Below, piece by piece: positions 7,179-13,931 of a stretch of DNA of 37,914 nucleotides. Every line of letters starts with the position of its first letter. The first letter of the stretch is position 1. This DNA comes from CAYTUI01 sp964441335 (GTDB lineage: Bacteria; Patescibacteriota; Patescibacteriia; UBA1558; 2-01-FULL-52-15), in NCBI GenBank assembly GCA_964441335.1, contig CAYTUI010000011.1, positions 1-37,914 on the forward strand. The letters are read 5' to 3'. The position numbers and the translations under genes are program-made. The notes below the pieces were generated by a model. It was not told the DNA's origin and ran no database searches. It saw only the letters and a program-made list of their open reading frames with translations.

Positions 7179-7260
7179 AGGTGCTATTCTGATTTAGGCG
7201 GTTCCAAGATAGACAGCAAGCAGACTGTCAGGCGCTGAGTTCACTAGGAGGGAAGCACAG

Positions 7261-7566
7261 ATGCCCAAGCTAAATATGACGAAGAAACACAAACTTTCGC
7301 AGAAGGAAGCGTTGAGTCGTATCCAAAGCCTTTTGGGTGACATGAAGAAGAAACACGGCGACAAGATCAACGATCTCCAGGAGAGCTGGTCTGGCAGTGT
7401 TGGTCGGTTCAGTTTCAAGGCGATGGGTTTCTCAGTGTCTGGCACACTGGAAGTGACTGCTTCAGAAGTCAAGTTGAACGGCCAACTTCCTTTCGCCGCC
7501 AGCTTCTTCAAAGGTCAGATCGAGAGCGCTATCAGCGAGCATGCTGATAAGTTGCTCATCTCCTAG
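7261..7566 (+). CDS. Polyhydroxyalkanoic acid system (PHA_gran_rgn) family protein
   Basis: A 101-residue protein. The N terminus KKHKLSQKEALSRIQSLL, then a Trp-containing strand ESWSGSVGRFSFKAMG, FSVSGTLEVTASEVKLNGQLPF and a final helix IESAISEHADKLL follow the layout of the PHA granule-region family (PF09650/TIGR02610), small proteins of about 90-100 residues. In proteobacteria these genes lie near PHA synthesis genes; none is visible here, so the role is open. The ATG has AGGAGGG with 8-base spacing. A terminator follows at 7589. Confidence 0.7.
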   Translation: MPKLNMTKKHKLSQKEALSRIQSLLGDMKKKHGDKINDLQESWSGSVGRFSFKAMGFSVSGTLEVTASEVKLNGQLPFAASFFKGQIESAISEHADKLLIS

Positions 7567-7588
7567 CTGTGACACACGGGCAAACAAC

Positions 7589-7621
7589 AGGAGGGATTCG
7601 CAAGAATCCCTCCTTAAATTT
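7589..7621 (+). terminator. Rho-independent terminator
   Basis: AGGAGGGATTC pairs with GAATCCCTCCT around a short GCAA-type loop, followed by TAAATTT. Between 7622 and 7767 nothing coding is visible. Confidence 0.75.
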
Positions 7622-7767
7622 GTCATAATTCTTTAAATCATAGTCATGTTTATTTTCCCTATATTTTAAAAGTACAATTTGGAAAATAATTTTAGTCAGT
7701 ACTCCAACTCACGATAATGCGTTCCTATATTAATATTTGTGTGACAATCTAGAATCAAATCTAATTG

Positions 7768-7800
7768 AAGAGCCGGTCTCCGAGACGGAAACCGGCTCTT
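7768..7800 (-). terminator. Hairpin terminator after the gene at 7817
   Basis: AAGAGCCGGT (7768-7777) pairs with ACCGGCTCTT (7791-7800), perfect 10 bp. On the minus strand it lies 17 bases beyond the stop codon; the following T tract is short, so it may also work as a bidirectional stop. Confidence 0.6.
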
Positions 7801-7816
7801 GACAGCGCTAAAGATG

Positions 7817-8191
7817 CTATAAGAAATTCTTCTGTTCTTCACGAGGAGAGCCTTCCAATACTCGCTTTCTGGCCTGTTGGAAAACCTCGTGGAACCCCTT
7901 CAGAATTTCCCGACGCAACATCTCTCTTCTTGACATCCGCAAGAGGATCATCATACACTCCTCCGGCGTTCCGTACGCTTCAAAAAAGTCCATGACGGCA
8001 CAAAACTCTTGAGCGCCGATAGTAGTAGCAGGATCAGACGCCCACGCCATAATTTGCTGTTTGGTTGGAGTCACTTCATCCCCATCCAAATCCAAACGTT
8101 CAGCCTCGTCCGTACCTCTGGCGATAATGTCCAGAATCCGCATTGTGACGGGTTTCTCCCTAGTCTTTGACTGGCCTTGTCCTCTTTTCAC
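7817..8191 (-). CDS. Hypothetical small helical protein
   Basis: A 124-residue charged, mostly helical protein (AQEFCAVMDFFEAYG, CMMILLRMSRREMLRREILKGFHEVFQQARKRVLEG). The start is a GTG at 8191 with AGGGGGG 4 bases upstream, in the same AAACAGGGGGGCGTA leader seen before 6174; an internal ATG at MRILDI is an alternative with only a distant GGGAG. It has its own promoter (8272-8245) and terminator. No family recognised. Confidence 0.55.
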   Translation of the reverse strand: MKRGQGQSKTREKPVTMRILDIIARGTDEAERLDLDGDEVTPTKQQIMAWASDPATTIGAQEFCAVMDFFEAYGTPEECMMILLRMSRREMLRREILKGFHEVFQQARKRVLEGSPREEQKNFL

Positions 8192-8244
8192 TACGCCCCC
8201 CTGTTTGGGTTGTTCGACTCAAGACAATGAACGCTATTGGCTAG

Positions 8245-8272
8245 ATATTAGCCCAGGTGTATTATATGTCAA
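8245..8272 (-). promoter_or_regulatory. Sigma70-type promoter for the gene at 8191
   Basis: On the minus strand TTGACA (8272-8267), a 16-base spacer and TAATAT (8250-8245), about 54 bases before the GTG start. Confidence 0.7.
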
Positions 8273-8348
8273 GCTATGTCTGGTAACTTAACCAAAAACA
8301 TTGGGGAAACCGTATTTAACTTTATAAGCACCGTGCTACCGCGAAATA

Positions 8349-8377
8349 TTGACATTATAGGGCTTAAGGTGTTAACT
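8349..8377 (+). promoter_or_regulatory. Sigma70-type promoter
   Basis: TTGACA (8349-8354), a 17-base spacer and TTAACT (8372-8377). The GAAATATTGACA context matches the promoter at 6806. The gene at 8494 is ~117 bases downstream, leaving a leader that contains a CTAACCGC...GGTTAG hairpin. Confidence 0.65.
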
Positions 8378-8493
8378 TCTTTCATTGTCAGTGAAATATC
8401 TGACAATCGGATGAAGTTTCTAACCGCGGCCTGAAGCCATGGTTAGAAGACGTCTGAAGCGTCCATCCGAAAGATAGAAAGGCGGTTCTTTCC

Positions 8494-9024
8494 ATGAAAC
8501 GATGGTTCATAGCTGCTAGGATGCCCAAGAAGGGTATTGTCTGGCAAAAGCACGTGTGTCTGGGTCTGGACTTCATCGGCTGGAGTCTGGCATATCTGGT
8601 TCTTTTGGGATTCTCCATTCTATGCTGGTGTAGCTTTGAGAGCACCGGTGTTGAGGGTTTGGAGATCCTGCTGGGTATGGGAGGCATCATTGGCGGGGTC
8701 TTGCTGTTCATTGGATTCCTCATGTTCTACGGTGCCTATGATGACTATGCCGACGAGGTGGAGTTTCTGCGGGTCAGCTTGGATGTTCCGCATATCTGGC
8801 TGTATGAAGACGGTGATCTTTGTGGGTTGGCTTGGGGTCATCTGTGCGGTCTGGCGTCCGAGGTTCTCAGAATCGAGCGTTTCGCCAAGGATGACTTCCC
8901 GGAGTTGAAAAAGGCCAAGCTGGCGATGAAAAAAGCGTATCATATTTTCCTCGCCTGTGGTCTGATCAAGGACGACGGGTACAGGCAGTACTTCGAAGCT
9001 GCGATTGCTGCCTCGGCATCCTAG
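8494..9024 (+). CDS. Two-helix membrane protein
   Basis: A 176-residue protein. Two membrane helices lie at about residues 27-50 (LDFIGWSLAYLVLLGFSILCW) and 58-82 (ILLGMGGIIGGVLLFIGFLM). The rest is an acidic cytoplasmic domain with repeated CGLAWGHLCGLASE and helices rich in Lys/Asp. GC-richer than the core genes. Ribosome site weak (AGGCGG, 9-base spacing). It is monocistronic between the promoter at 8349 and a strong terminator. Another frame on the same strand is open across 8537-8908 but has no ribosome site. Function unknown. Confidence 0.6.
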   Translation: MKRWFIAARMPKKGIVWQKHVCLGLDFIGWSLAYLVLLGFSILCWCSFESTGVEGLEILLGMGGIIGGVLLFIGFLMFYGAYDDYADEVEFLRVSLDVPHIWLYEDGDLCGLAWGHLCGLASEVLRIERFAKDDFPELKKAKLAMKKAYHIFLACGLIKDDGYRQYFEAAIAASAS

Positions 9025-9033
9025 TTCATCGAA

Positions 9034-9077
9034 ACCGCCTCCCGTTGCATCAAGCTTCGGGAGGCGGTATTAATTTT
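9034..9077 (+). terminator. Rho-independent terminator
   Basis: ACCGCCTCCCG (9034-9044) pairs with CGGGAGGCGGT (9058-9068), perfect 11 bp, followed by ATTAATTTTT. Confidence 0.85.
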
Positions 9078-9149
9078 TAATTCAATTAGATTGACGTAAA
9101 TAAAAAACTTTAATCAAGTAACTAGCGTTGTAAATATATCTTTCGAAGA

Positions 9150-9172
9150 TCGCCCTTCGACAACGCTCAGGT
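9150..9172. repeat. REP-like CCTTCGACAACGCTCAGG motif
   Basis: The motif CCTTCGACAACGCTCAGG belongs to a widespread class of short palindromic repeats (CTTCGAC-N-GCTCAGG type) seen in many bacterial genomes. Only one copy is in this window. The surrounding 9078-9280 holds no gene. Confidence 0.35.
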
Positions 9173-9280
9173 CATTGAACGTAAACCCTCCAAACCAGAA
9201 CACTGGAGAGACGGGCTTTGACTTTATAGAGCTATAGTAAAATGTTTCTAATAGAAAAATAAAGTATCAATATATTGTAT

Positions 9281-9745
9281 TTACCTCTTATCAATATTTT
9301 TTGTTGTCCATCCAAACTCATCGTAATTCATACCTTTACTAATATTTTCAAGAGCGAGTTTTACCTCTGGAATTATGTTGTCCGGAAGACTATCTAGTTT
9401 ATACCACTTAAGCTCATTGCATTTATTTGGCTCTTTGTTACTAATATCGCCAGACCATTTTTCCGCGCGATGATAAATATCAAAATACTCTCTATCAGGT
9501 GTACGTCTATGCATCACATGAACCACCTGGAGATCTTCCGAATTTATGACAATACCAGCCTCTTCACTGGCCTCACGAATAATACATTGTTTTGTTGTTT
9601 CGCCGCCATCAAGATGACCTGCCACTAAGCTGTAATTGCCATCTTGATAACCCGTATTGTGTCGCTTTAAAAGTAATACCTGATTGTCTTTAATCAATAC
9701 GAGATAAGCGGCGATATAGGACTTGAACTTGTTATTATGTGACAT
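9281..9745 (-). CDS. NUDIX hydrolase
   Basis: A 154-residue protein with a perfect Nudix box, GHLDGGETTKQCIIREASEE then AGI, matching Gx5Ex7REUxEExGU. NUDIX enzymes hydrolyse nucleoside diphosphates linked to another group; the substrate here cannot be told. The fold starts with YIAAYLVLIKDNQVLLLKR, typical of MutT-like members. AAGGGG precedes the ATG. It lies 15 bases after the 99-residue membrane protein on the same strand and is probably co-transcribed with it. NUDIX genes are frequent cargo of integron cassettes and other accessory arrays, but no attC-like site borders this one. Confidence 0.9.
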   Translation of the reverse strand: MSHNNKFKSYIAAYLVLIKDNQVLLLKRHNTGYQDGNYSLVAGHLDGGETTKQCIIREASEEAGIVINSEDLQVVHVMHRRTPDREYFDIYHRAEKWSGDISNKEPNKCNELKWYKLDSLPDNIIPEVKLALENISKGMNYDEFGWTTKNIDKR

Positions 9746-9760
9746 AGAGATTACCCCTTA

Positions 9761-10060
9761 TTACTTCTTCATTTTAACCTTCAAGTATATTTTATTGATA
9801 ATCGTAGCATATATAGTAGCCTCTACCAAAACAATCGCCCACACTAGCCCAAGAACAATCACTGATATAAAACCACTGCCCTCAATATAGTTAGTAAGAG
9901 GTGCTACAAGAGCCAGGGGTAACCATAAATACACATAATAAAAAATCATAAATGAGTCCCATGTTACAAATGGACTGAAAATTAAAAATAAACATAACAC
10001 TAGCTGAAGAGTTAATAAATAGTAAACACCTCTTGTCGGATACAATGATTCAAACTTCAT
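9761..10060 (-). CDS. Three-helix membrane protein
   Basis: A 99-residue hydrophobic protein with helices near residues 12-32 (YLLTLQLVLCLFLIFSPFV), 36-56 (FMIFYYVYLWLPLALVAPL) and 63-88 (GFISVIVLGLVWAIVLVEATIY), ending in a basic KVKMKK tail. Its ATG overlaps the TGA of an upstream 13-codon ORF (ATGA), so translation may be coupled to that leader peptide. The NUDIX gene follows after 15 bases. No family recognised. Confidence 0.6.
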   Translation of the reverse strand: MKFESLYPTRGVYYLLTLQLVLCLFLIFSPFVTWDSFMIFYYVYLWLPLALVAPLTNYIEGSGFISVIVLGLVWAIVLVEATIYATIINKIYLKVKMKK

Positions 10061-10098
10061 CTAATTTGCTTCTTTATCAATTTTTTCATAGATAACAT
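10057..10098 (-). CDS. Possible 13-residue leader peptide
   Basis: The ORF encodes MLSMKKLIKKQIR. TATACT (10110-10105) lies 6 bases before its ATG, the same spacing as other leaderless genes in this window. Its TGA overlaps the ATG of the membrane-protein gene (ATGA), a typical coupling arrangement. It may serve only to deliver ribosomes to the next start. Confidence 0.4.
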   Translation of the reverse strand: MLSMKKLIKKQIR

Positions 10099-10111
10099 AT
10101 GTGTAGTATAT

Positions 10112-10132
10112 CAAAAAAAGCCCATCGGGGCG
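10112..10132 (-). terminator. Short rho-independent terminator
   Basis: On the minus strand GCCC-CGAT-GGGC is followed by TTTTTTT. It lies upstream of the leader peptide and about 50 bases beyond another terminator, and separates the gene at 10237 from the NUDIX pair. Confidence 0.65.
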
Positions 10133-10179
10133 ATATAGAATTAGTTAAGCCACATTACTAAAATGAGTCCTAACTGCGT

Positions 10180-10218
10180 TAAAAAAATGATGATGCCGCA
10201 CACTGTTTGTATGCGGCA
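10180..10218 (-). terminator. Rho-independent terminator
   Basis: TGCCGCA (10194-10200) pairs with TGCGGCA (10212-10218); on the minus strand it is followed by TCATCATTTTTTT. It ends the gene at 10237-10470. The same TGCCGCA stem recurs in the terminator at 10545, so the two are related in sequence. Confidence 0.75.
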
Positions 10219-10236
10219 CCGACCCAATAGCTCGGG

Positions 10237-10470
10237 TTATTGCGGAGCGCCTTTGGGGTAGTTCGCTTGAAGCCAATCCATAACTCTGGTGACTTCCTCC
10301 AGAGAGCCTGCGAGTAGCAGTGCCCCTTGCGATGGCCCCCACTTCCCTTGAGAGTAGATCATGCCGAATTTGGGCGTACTAGATCCATCGGCTAGCAACC
10401 ATGCGACCTGTTGGTCGGAGTCTAGCTCCACATTGGAATTCATTTCAGAAATCGCTACTTTCGTGATCAT
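10237..10470 (-). CDS. Hypothetical small protein
   Basis: A 77-residue protein starting at the ATG at 10470 (MITKVAIS) because AGGAGG lies 7 bases upstream; a longer in-frame start at 10500 overlaps this site. It alternates strands and helices (VAWLLADGSS, FGMIYSQGKWG, SLEEVTRVMDWLQANYP), possibly a compact alpha/beta fold. GC-richer than the core. It is monocistronic with its own terminator. No family recognised. Confidence 0.55.
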   Translation of the reverse strand: MITKVAISEMNSNVELDSDQQVAWLLADGSSTPKFGMIYSQGKWGPSQGALLLAGSLEEVTRVMDWLQANYPKGAPQ

Positions 10471-10544
10471 CGAGCACCTCCTGCATGGGTTTAAAACCAT
10501 TCAGAATATACATGTTGCGGGCCAATTATGTCAAGGTAGTACGA

Positions 10545-10575
10545 TGATAATGCCGCACTCGTTTTGAATGCGGCA
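10545..10575 (-). terminator. Rho-independent terminator
   Basis: TGCCGCA (10551-10557) pairs with TGCGGCA (10569-10575), downstream of the gene at 10615-10941. The T tract on the minus strand is interrupted (TTATCATCGT), so it may be weak. Confidence 0.55.
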
Positions 10576-10614
10576 TCTATCTCCTAACTGTTGCACCTCC
10601 TCAAAGAGAGATCA

Positions 10615-10941
10615 CTATCTCTGCAAGACCAGACGTAACGCCGCGCCACTGGAGCGCAATTCGGCCAGGAGCTGACGAATCAACGCCCGCACGCACAATG
10701 GCTGCCTGTCCCAGTGATCAATCGCGGTGTCAAGAAAATACCGATCAACACCGCCAGGAATAATCCCCGCGACAGTCGCCTTACTTACTAGCGTTGAAAG
10801 ATCTCTGCGTTCACTTTCATCAAGCGCAAGCTGACAGTCCTCTGCGGTTGGACGCCATCCGCCCTGATGTGCCCTCGCATAGCGCATCTCCAGGCTTGAG
10901 ATAGCATCGCAAAGCGATTCCAGAACCGTTGGGAAGCGCAT
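10615..10941 (-). CDS. Hypothetical small helical protein
   Basis: A 108-residue, mainly helical protein (VLESLCDAISSLEMRYARAH, LALDESERRDLSTLVSKATV, CVRALIRQLLAELRSSGAAL). The ATG has AAGGAGG with 6-base spacing. It is GC-rich (about half GC) against AT-rich surroundings, and monocistronic. No family recognised. Confidence 0.6.
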   Translation of the reverse strand: MRFPTVLESLCDAISSLEMRYARAHQGGWRPTAEDCQLALDESERRDLSTLVSKATVAGIIPGGVDRYFLDTAIDHWDRQPLCVRALIRQLLAELRSSGAALRLVLQR

Positions 10942-11056
10942 ACAGTTCCTCCTTAGGGTTTCTACTCACGCCGAATTGCTCAAGTAGAAGTCTAAGGATG
11001 AAACAAGGTGATGCGCTAATTAATATTATTACCTTAAATAAAAACTTTATAATTGT

Positions 11057-11347
11057 CTATAATCCGCACAAATGCATTGTGACGGCGGCTTTCATGCCTC
11101 TGAATCTGTCCTCGGGAACTTCAGGAAACACGTCTCTGACTTTTTGCTCAAATGTATGCCAACTGCCATCGCCATCCTGCGTCAAATCTTCCTCTTTAAA
11201 TTGACCAATTCTCTCATTAAATAGAGCAAGCTCCACATTTTTTACGGCAGTTTCTTGGTCAGAAGCAGTGCCACTATCTATTTCTGCCTGAACTAACCTT
11301 TGATACTCACTTGGTATATTTTCTTGTGGTGGCATGTCAAAATTCAT
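11057..11347 (-). CDS. Hypothetical acidic small protein (possible cassette gene)
   Basis: A 96-residue acidic protein (about residues 45-75: FNERIGQFKEEDLTQDGDG, SWHTFEQKVRDVFPEVPEDR) with a final hydrophobic AAVTMHLCGL. The DGDG stretch could bind a metal but there is no full EF hand. No ribosome site precedes the ATG, unlike the neighbouring GC-rich genes. A partial attC-like core (GTTAGGT, 11419-11425) lies between this gene and the one at 11447. Function unknown. Confidence 0.5.
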   Translation of the reverse strand: MNFDMPPQENIPSEYQRLVQAEIDSGTASDQETAVKNVELALFNERIGQFKEEDLTQDGDGSWHTFEQKVRDVFPEVPEDRFRGMKAAVTMHLCGL

Positions 11348-11446
11348 ATGCGTTTTTTTATTATTTAATGTTCTAATAATATGCTCTTTGTTATTGTGTT
11401 CAGCCTCAGATACGCGATGTTAGGTGCTGTAACGAAACATCCTTGA

Positions 11447-11749
11447 TTACTGTTTCTTATTATAAAGTAGCTCAACAACGTATTTGGCTATTCTAAAATC
11501 ATTTGAGATTCTGCCACCGAGAGGATTTTTAAACCTACCGCCGGTCTCTTCTTTGAGAGACTCTGGTTCCGGCAACTGCGAGATCTCGGGAATATGCTGA
11601 AGCAGTAATTCGCGCACAGCTCTAATTGCCTCTATTTTATCTTTTGAGTCTTCCACCACTTTCTGAGTTTCCGAAATAGCACATGCCTTCAATGTGATAT
11701 TTTCAATCTGTTGTTCCAATGTATTATTACTTTGTTCGAATTGATTCAT
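11447..11749 (-). CDS. Hypothetical helical protein, candidate integron-type cassette gene
   Basis: A 100-residue, Gln/Glu-rich, largely helical protein (NTLEQQIENITLKACAI, VVEDSKDKIEAIRAVRELLL) with a Pro/Glu-rich turn and KYVVELLYNKKQ end. On the minus strand the attC-like element 11771-11970 ends in GTTAGGT 21 bases before its ATG, the position expected for a cassette gene. There is no strong ribosome site. No family recognised. Confidence 0.5.
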   Translation of the reverse strand: MNQFEQSNNTLEQQIENITLKACAISETQKVVEDSKDKIEAIRAVRELLLQHIPEISQLPEPESLKEETGGRFKNPLGGRISNDFRIAKYVVELLYNKKQ

Positions 11750-11770
11750 AGACTTATTGCGTTATATTTG

Positions 11771-11970
11771 ACCTAACTTACCAGTGCGTGCGAAGTTGTC
11801 GATGAATGAAAGGGGTATAATATCGGTGAAGCTAATCGCTGGGGTGAGTCGAGGAACATAAGCACGTTTGTAGTTATCTTATCGTATTTATTTAAGAAAT
11901 GCCAGCCGTTACTTAAAAACGGTTGGTATATTAGGATATTGGTGAGTAAGCCGCACATGCGATGCTGTAT
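11771..11970 (-). repeat. Long attC-like element B (homologous to element A)
   Basis: It starts (plus strand) with ACCTAAC, the inverse core site of integron attC sites, and ends in a decayed core (GCTGTAT). It aligns with the element at 13725-13922: AGAAATGCCAGC lies exactly 124 bases from the start in both, and CGCACATGC at offset 181 here versus 179 there. It has an internal hairpin CCAGCCGTT / AACGGTTGG. No gene lies on the minus strand immediately upstream of it; the plus-strand gene at 12064 fills that position. Confidence 0.55.
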
Positions 11971-11992
11971 GATGTATGACATACCAGCTAGA

Positions 11993-12021
11993 TTGACTTT
12001 TTTATCAATCTGAATTATATT
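11993..12021 (+). promoter_or_regulatory. Sigma70-type promoter
   Basis: TTGACT (11993-11998), a 17-base spacer and TATATT (12016-12021), 42 bases before the ATG at 12064. Confidence 0.75.
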
Positions 12022-12063
12022 ATCATATTCTTTTGTTCCCAATAGTCACAAACGGAGGTGAGT

Positions 12064-12402
12064 ATGAGCGGTGTCGGTAGAATCCGGTCAAATGAGGTCA
12101 TTCGAGATCATTGCCTTGATAGCTACTGCATTATCCTGCGTGACGTACGACCGTCGCAGGCCAGGGCCTTGGTCGAAGTCAAGGAGATGGGAGTCCTGAC
12201 ACAGGGCTCGGACGATGGTATCGTCTTTGAGGAATTCGTAAAGCGGGCTCGCGCCTATCTCGCAGAAAACCCCTTAGATTCCTTCGTAGGTCACGACATC
12301 TACATTGGTTTCTATGGTCAATGGTCCTGCGAGATTCCGCAGAGTTTCTTCGCCTTCGTAGTCGAGACTGGCCTTCAGGTTCAGTTCGACATTAACGACT
12401 AA
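12064..12402 (+). CDS. Hypothetical small soluble protein
   Basis: A 112-residue protein starting at the ATG at 12064, with GGAGG 6 bases upstream; a GTG at 12058 would overlap that site. It contains SYCIILRDVRPSQARALVEVK, a helix FEEFVKRARAYLAENP and a hydrophobic C terminus (FFAFVVETGLQVQFDIND). GC-rich, with its own promoter and terminator, and opposite in strand to the genes around it. If the flanking repeats are attC-like, this would be a self-expressed, inverted cassette gene. No family recognised. Confidence 0.6.
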   Translation: MSGVGRIRSNEVIRDHCLDSYCIILRDVRPSQARALVEVKEMGVLTQGSDDGIVFEEFVKRARAYLAENPLDSFVGHDIYIGFYGQWSCEIPQSFFAFVVETGLQVQFDIND

Positions 12403-12418
12403 CCACCTGTCGTCTCAA

Positions 12419-12460
12419 AACGCCGATCGGGATCATATCCTGGTCGGCGTTTCACTTTCT
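12419..12460 (+). terminator. Rho-independent terminator
   Basis: AACGCCGATC (12419-12428) pairs with GGTCGGCGTT (12442-12451), followed by TCACTTTCTT. Confidence 0.8.
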
Positions 12461-12587
12461 TAAAACGCTTTAAGGTTAGTCATATTTTGCGCAACGGAAG
12501 AGGATATGAGAAGTTGCCATCTTGTGTAGCTGGTATAATCTTAACACCAGCTAAACGGGGACGCAATTTGGACGAAGCCAAGAAATT

Positions 12588-13085
12588 TTAGTACTTAACA
12601 ATTTTCCTTTTTAGGCCTTCGATATTTGAATCTATGTACATATTTGGTAGAAGATATAAAAAAATGTTAGAAGCTATTAGCAGATCTCTGACTATCGGCA
12701 CCCAGTCCCAATTTTTTTCTGGAGGCGTTCCTTCTATTCTATTATAAGTTAAATGGGCCATCTCAACGCTACTACGATTACGTAGTTCTGAGATTGGATT
12801 TGTGATTGCGGGCCTCTGTTTGCTCCACTCCGATTTATTAATAAAGTGAAATGCTCTAGCATAGTTCTTGTCATCGTTATCGTAGTAAAAAAATTCTACT
12901 AGATTTCTACCGTGAATAACTACAGCCTCTAGCGTTAAGTTGATCTCGTTTATACTAGAAGATGCGGACTTATTTAAATCTAAAAGTTTTGTCGCAGCAT
13001 AATAAAGCATATCAACCTCATATACAAAATGTTCATTAATAAATTTTTTTAAATCTTCTTCAGACATTTTCTTGGTAAATCTCAT
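12588..13085 (-). CDS. HEPN-like hypothetical protein, candidate cassette gene
   Basis: A 165-residue helical protein. LEAVVIHGRNLVEFFYYDN and later SSVEMAHLTYNR recall a family of accessory-gene proteins with a RNLxEFF helix and an E(I/M)AHLTY helix that I associate with HEPN-like folds; the canonical HEPN Rx4-6H is not clear, so the link is tentative. The C terminus is hydrophobic (LLIASNIFLYLLPNMYI). There is no ribosome site at either candidate start (13085 or the internal MSEEDLKK). The gene begins 8 bases after a truncated attC-like core (CACCTAACAC). Confidence 0.5.
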   Translation of the reverse strand: MRFTKKMSEEDLKKFINEHFVYEVDMLYYAATKLLDLNKSASSSINEINLTLEAVVIHGRNLVEFFYYDNDDKNYARAFHFINKSEWSKQRPAITNPISELRNRSSVEMAHLTYNRIEGTPPEKNWDWVPIVRDLLIASNIFLYLLPNMYIDSNIEGLKRKIVKY

Positions 13086-13109
13086 ATCCAGTGTTAGGTG
13101 ATGTGTCGC

Positions 13110-13325
13110 TCAGTTCTTTTTTGATTTGGCCTCAATATAGCTATGGAGTAGATAATAAAGTGATGCAGCAACAATGGCCCAGAACAAAGCAACTACCATA
13201 ATGAGCATCCTTCCTGTCTGGCCAAGCCCAGTGCTAACATGAGTTATATACCAAAGCAAAAGGATGAGTACGAATATAATTATTGAGGTAAAGATTTTAG
13301 CAAAACTTGGTTTGAGATATTTCAT
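13110..13325 (-). CDS. Small two-helix membrane protein, candidate cassette gene
   Basis: A 71-residue protein: MKYLKPSFAKIF, a helix TSIIIFVLILLLWYITHV, a second helix MLIMVVALFWAIVAASLYYL and a basic tail (EAKSKKN). I chose the ATG at 13325 because an earlier ATG would lie inside the attC-like site E, which ends in GTTAGGT 18 bases upstream. It has no ribosome site. Downstream, only a partial core CACCTAAC separates it from the next gene. Confidence 0.55.
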   Translation of the reverse strand: MKYLKPSFAKIFTSIIIFVLILLLWYITHVSTGLGQTGRMLIMVVALFWAIVAASLYYLLHSYIEAKSKKN

Positions 13326-13343
13326 ATATTTGAGCGATATTTC

Positions 13344-13397
13344 ACCTAACGCTTGCGTATAAACAATCATTTCAATGTCATTTATACGCTGTTAGCT
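13344..13397 (-). repeat. attC-like recombination site E
   Basis: 54 bases lying entirely between two short genes. On the minus strand it begins AGCTAAC and ends GTTAGGT (the R'' and R' cores). An inner perfect 9-bp stem GCGTATAAA/TTTATACGC (13355-13363 with 13381-13389) corresponds to the L stem, with an unpaired spacer of A on one side and GCTT on the other and a 17-base terminal loop. Unequal unpaired bases between the R and L stems are a hallmark of folded attC sites. This is the cleanest such site in the window. Confidence 0.65.
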
Positions 13398-13412
13398 GAT
13401 GTTATCAAAATG

Positions 13413-13712
13413 CTAATCGCAGTATTTATAAAGGACTGGCAAACCACAGCCCAACATTGAACAATCCAATTTCTTATCATTTTCTAAAATTTTTGAAATG
13501 TTGTCACCTTTGGAGTGATAGATGCATTTATTTACTGGTTCTTCACCTAGGCAGCAACAGGGGCAGGATTCATAGATTTGTGTAGTACTGGTAAGCCAAT
13601 CAAATGTTACCCCTCGGTTTTTTAAGCTTTGGAAAAGGAGGTAACCAATTAACAAACCAAATACCATAGCGGTCAGTATAATAGCAATGATTAGACGTTT
13701 CTTATAAAGCAT
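13413..13712 (-). CDS. Membrane-anchored Cys-rich protein, candidate cassette gene
   Basis: A 99-residue protein with an N-terminal anchor (KKRLIIAIILTAMVFGLLIGYLLF) and an outward-facing Cys-rich tail: SCPCCCLGEEPVNKCIYHS, DCSMLGCGLPVLYKYC, about nine Cys in the last 50 residues. I start at the ATG at 13712, 13 bases after the attC-like element A ends in GTTAGC on the minus strand; the longer in-frame ORF would run through that element. Sites A and E bracket it as expected for a cassette. Confidence 0.5.
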   Translation of the reverse strand: MLYKKRLIIAIILTAMVFGLLIGYLLFQSLKNRGVTFDWLTSTTQIYESCPCCCLGEEPVNKCIYHSKGDNISKILENDKKLDCSMLGCGLPVLYKYCD

Positions 13713-13724
13713 TTTGATAATTTC

Positions 13725-13922
13725 CGCTAACGGCTGAGCACGTGCGATGTCTCGAAGTAGGTGGATGGGATAGAATCGCGCGCAACTCATCCCCGTAACC
13801 CGCTTGGAATATAGGTACGCTCGGCCGTTATCTGACCACAACTGTTTTAGAAATGCCAGCTGTTGAGTAGATGGTTAATTCATTTAGATGCTGCCGAGCA
13901 CGACGCACATGCAATGTTAGAC
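13725..13922 (-). repeat. Long attC-like element A
   Basis: About 198 bases between two genes. The outer cores are GCTAAC (13726-13731) and GTTAGAC (13916-13922, fits GTTRRRY). Inside these, GCACGTGCG (13738-13746) pairs with CGCACATGC (13904-13912, one G-T pair), with unequal unpaired spacers (6 versus 3 bases). The ~157-base interior is longer than in most attC sites. It is homologous to element B at 11771. Confidence 0.55.
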
Positions 13923-13931
13923 GCTGTTTGT

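Noticed and set aside
10140..10180. Further GTTAG/CTAAC cores near 10143-10172
   Set aside because: The cores are in the wrong order and lack inner pairing, so they are probably chance.
11419..11425. Full attC-like site at the 11447 gene end
   Set aside because: Only the GTTAGGT core is clear; no convincing second core or L stem before the next ATG (closest is ATTAAAT), so it is not listed as a complete site.
11773..12042. Minus-strand 89-residue ORF
   Set aside because: It runs through element B and the promoter of the gene at 12064 and has no start signal.
13085..13110. attC-like site between 13110 and 13085
   Set aside because: Only one core (CACCTAAC) fits in 24 bases; it could be a truncated site but cannot be called.
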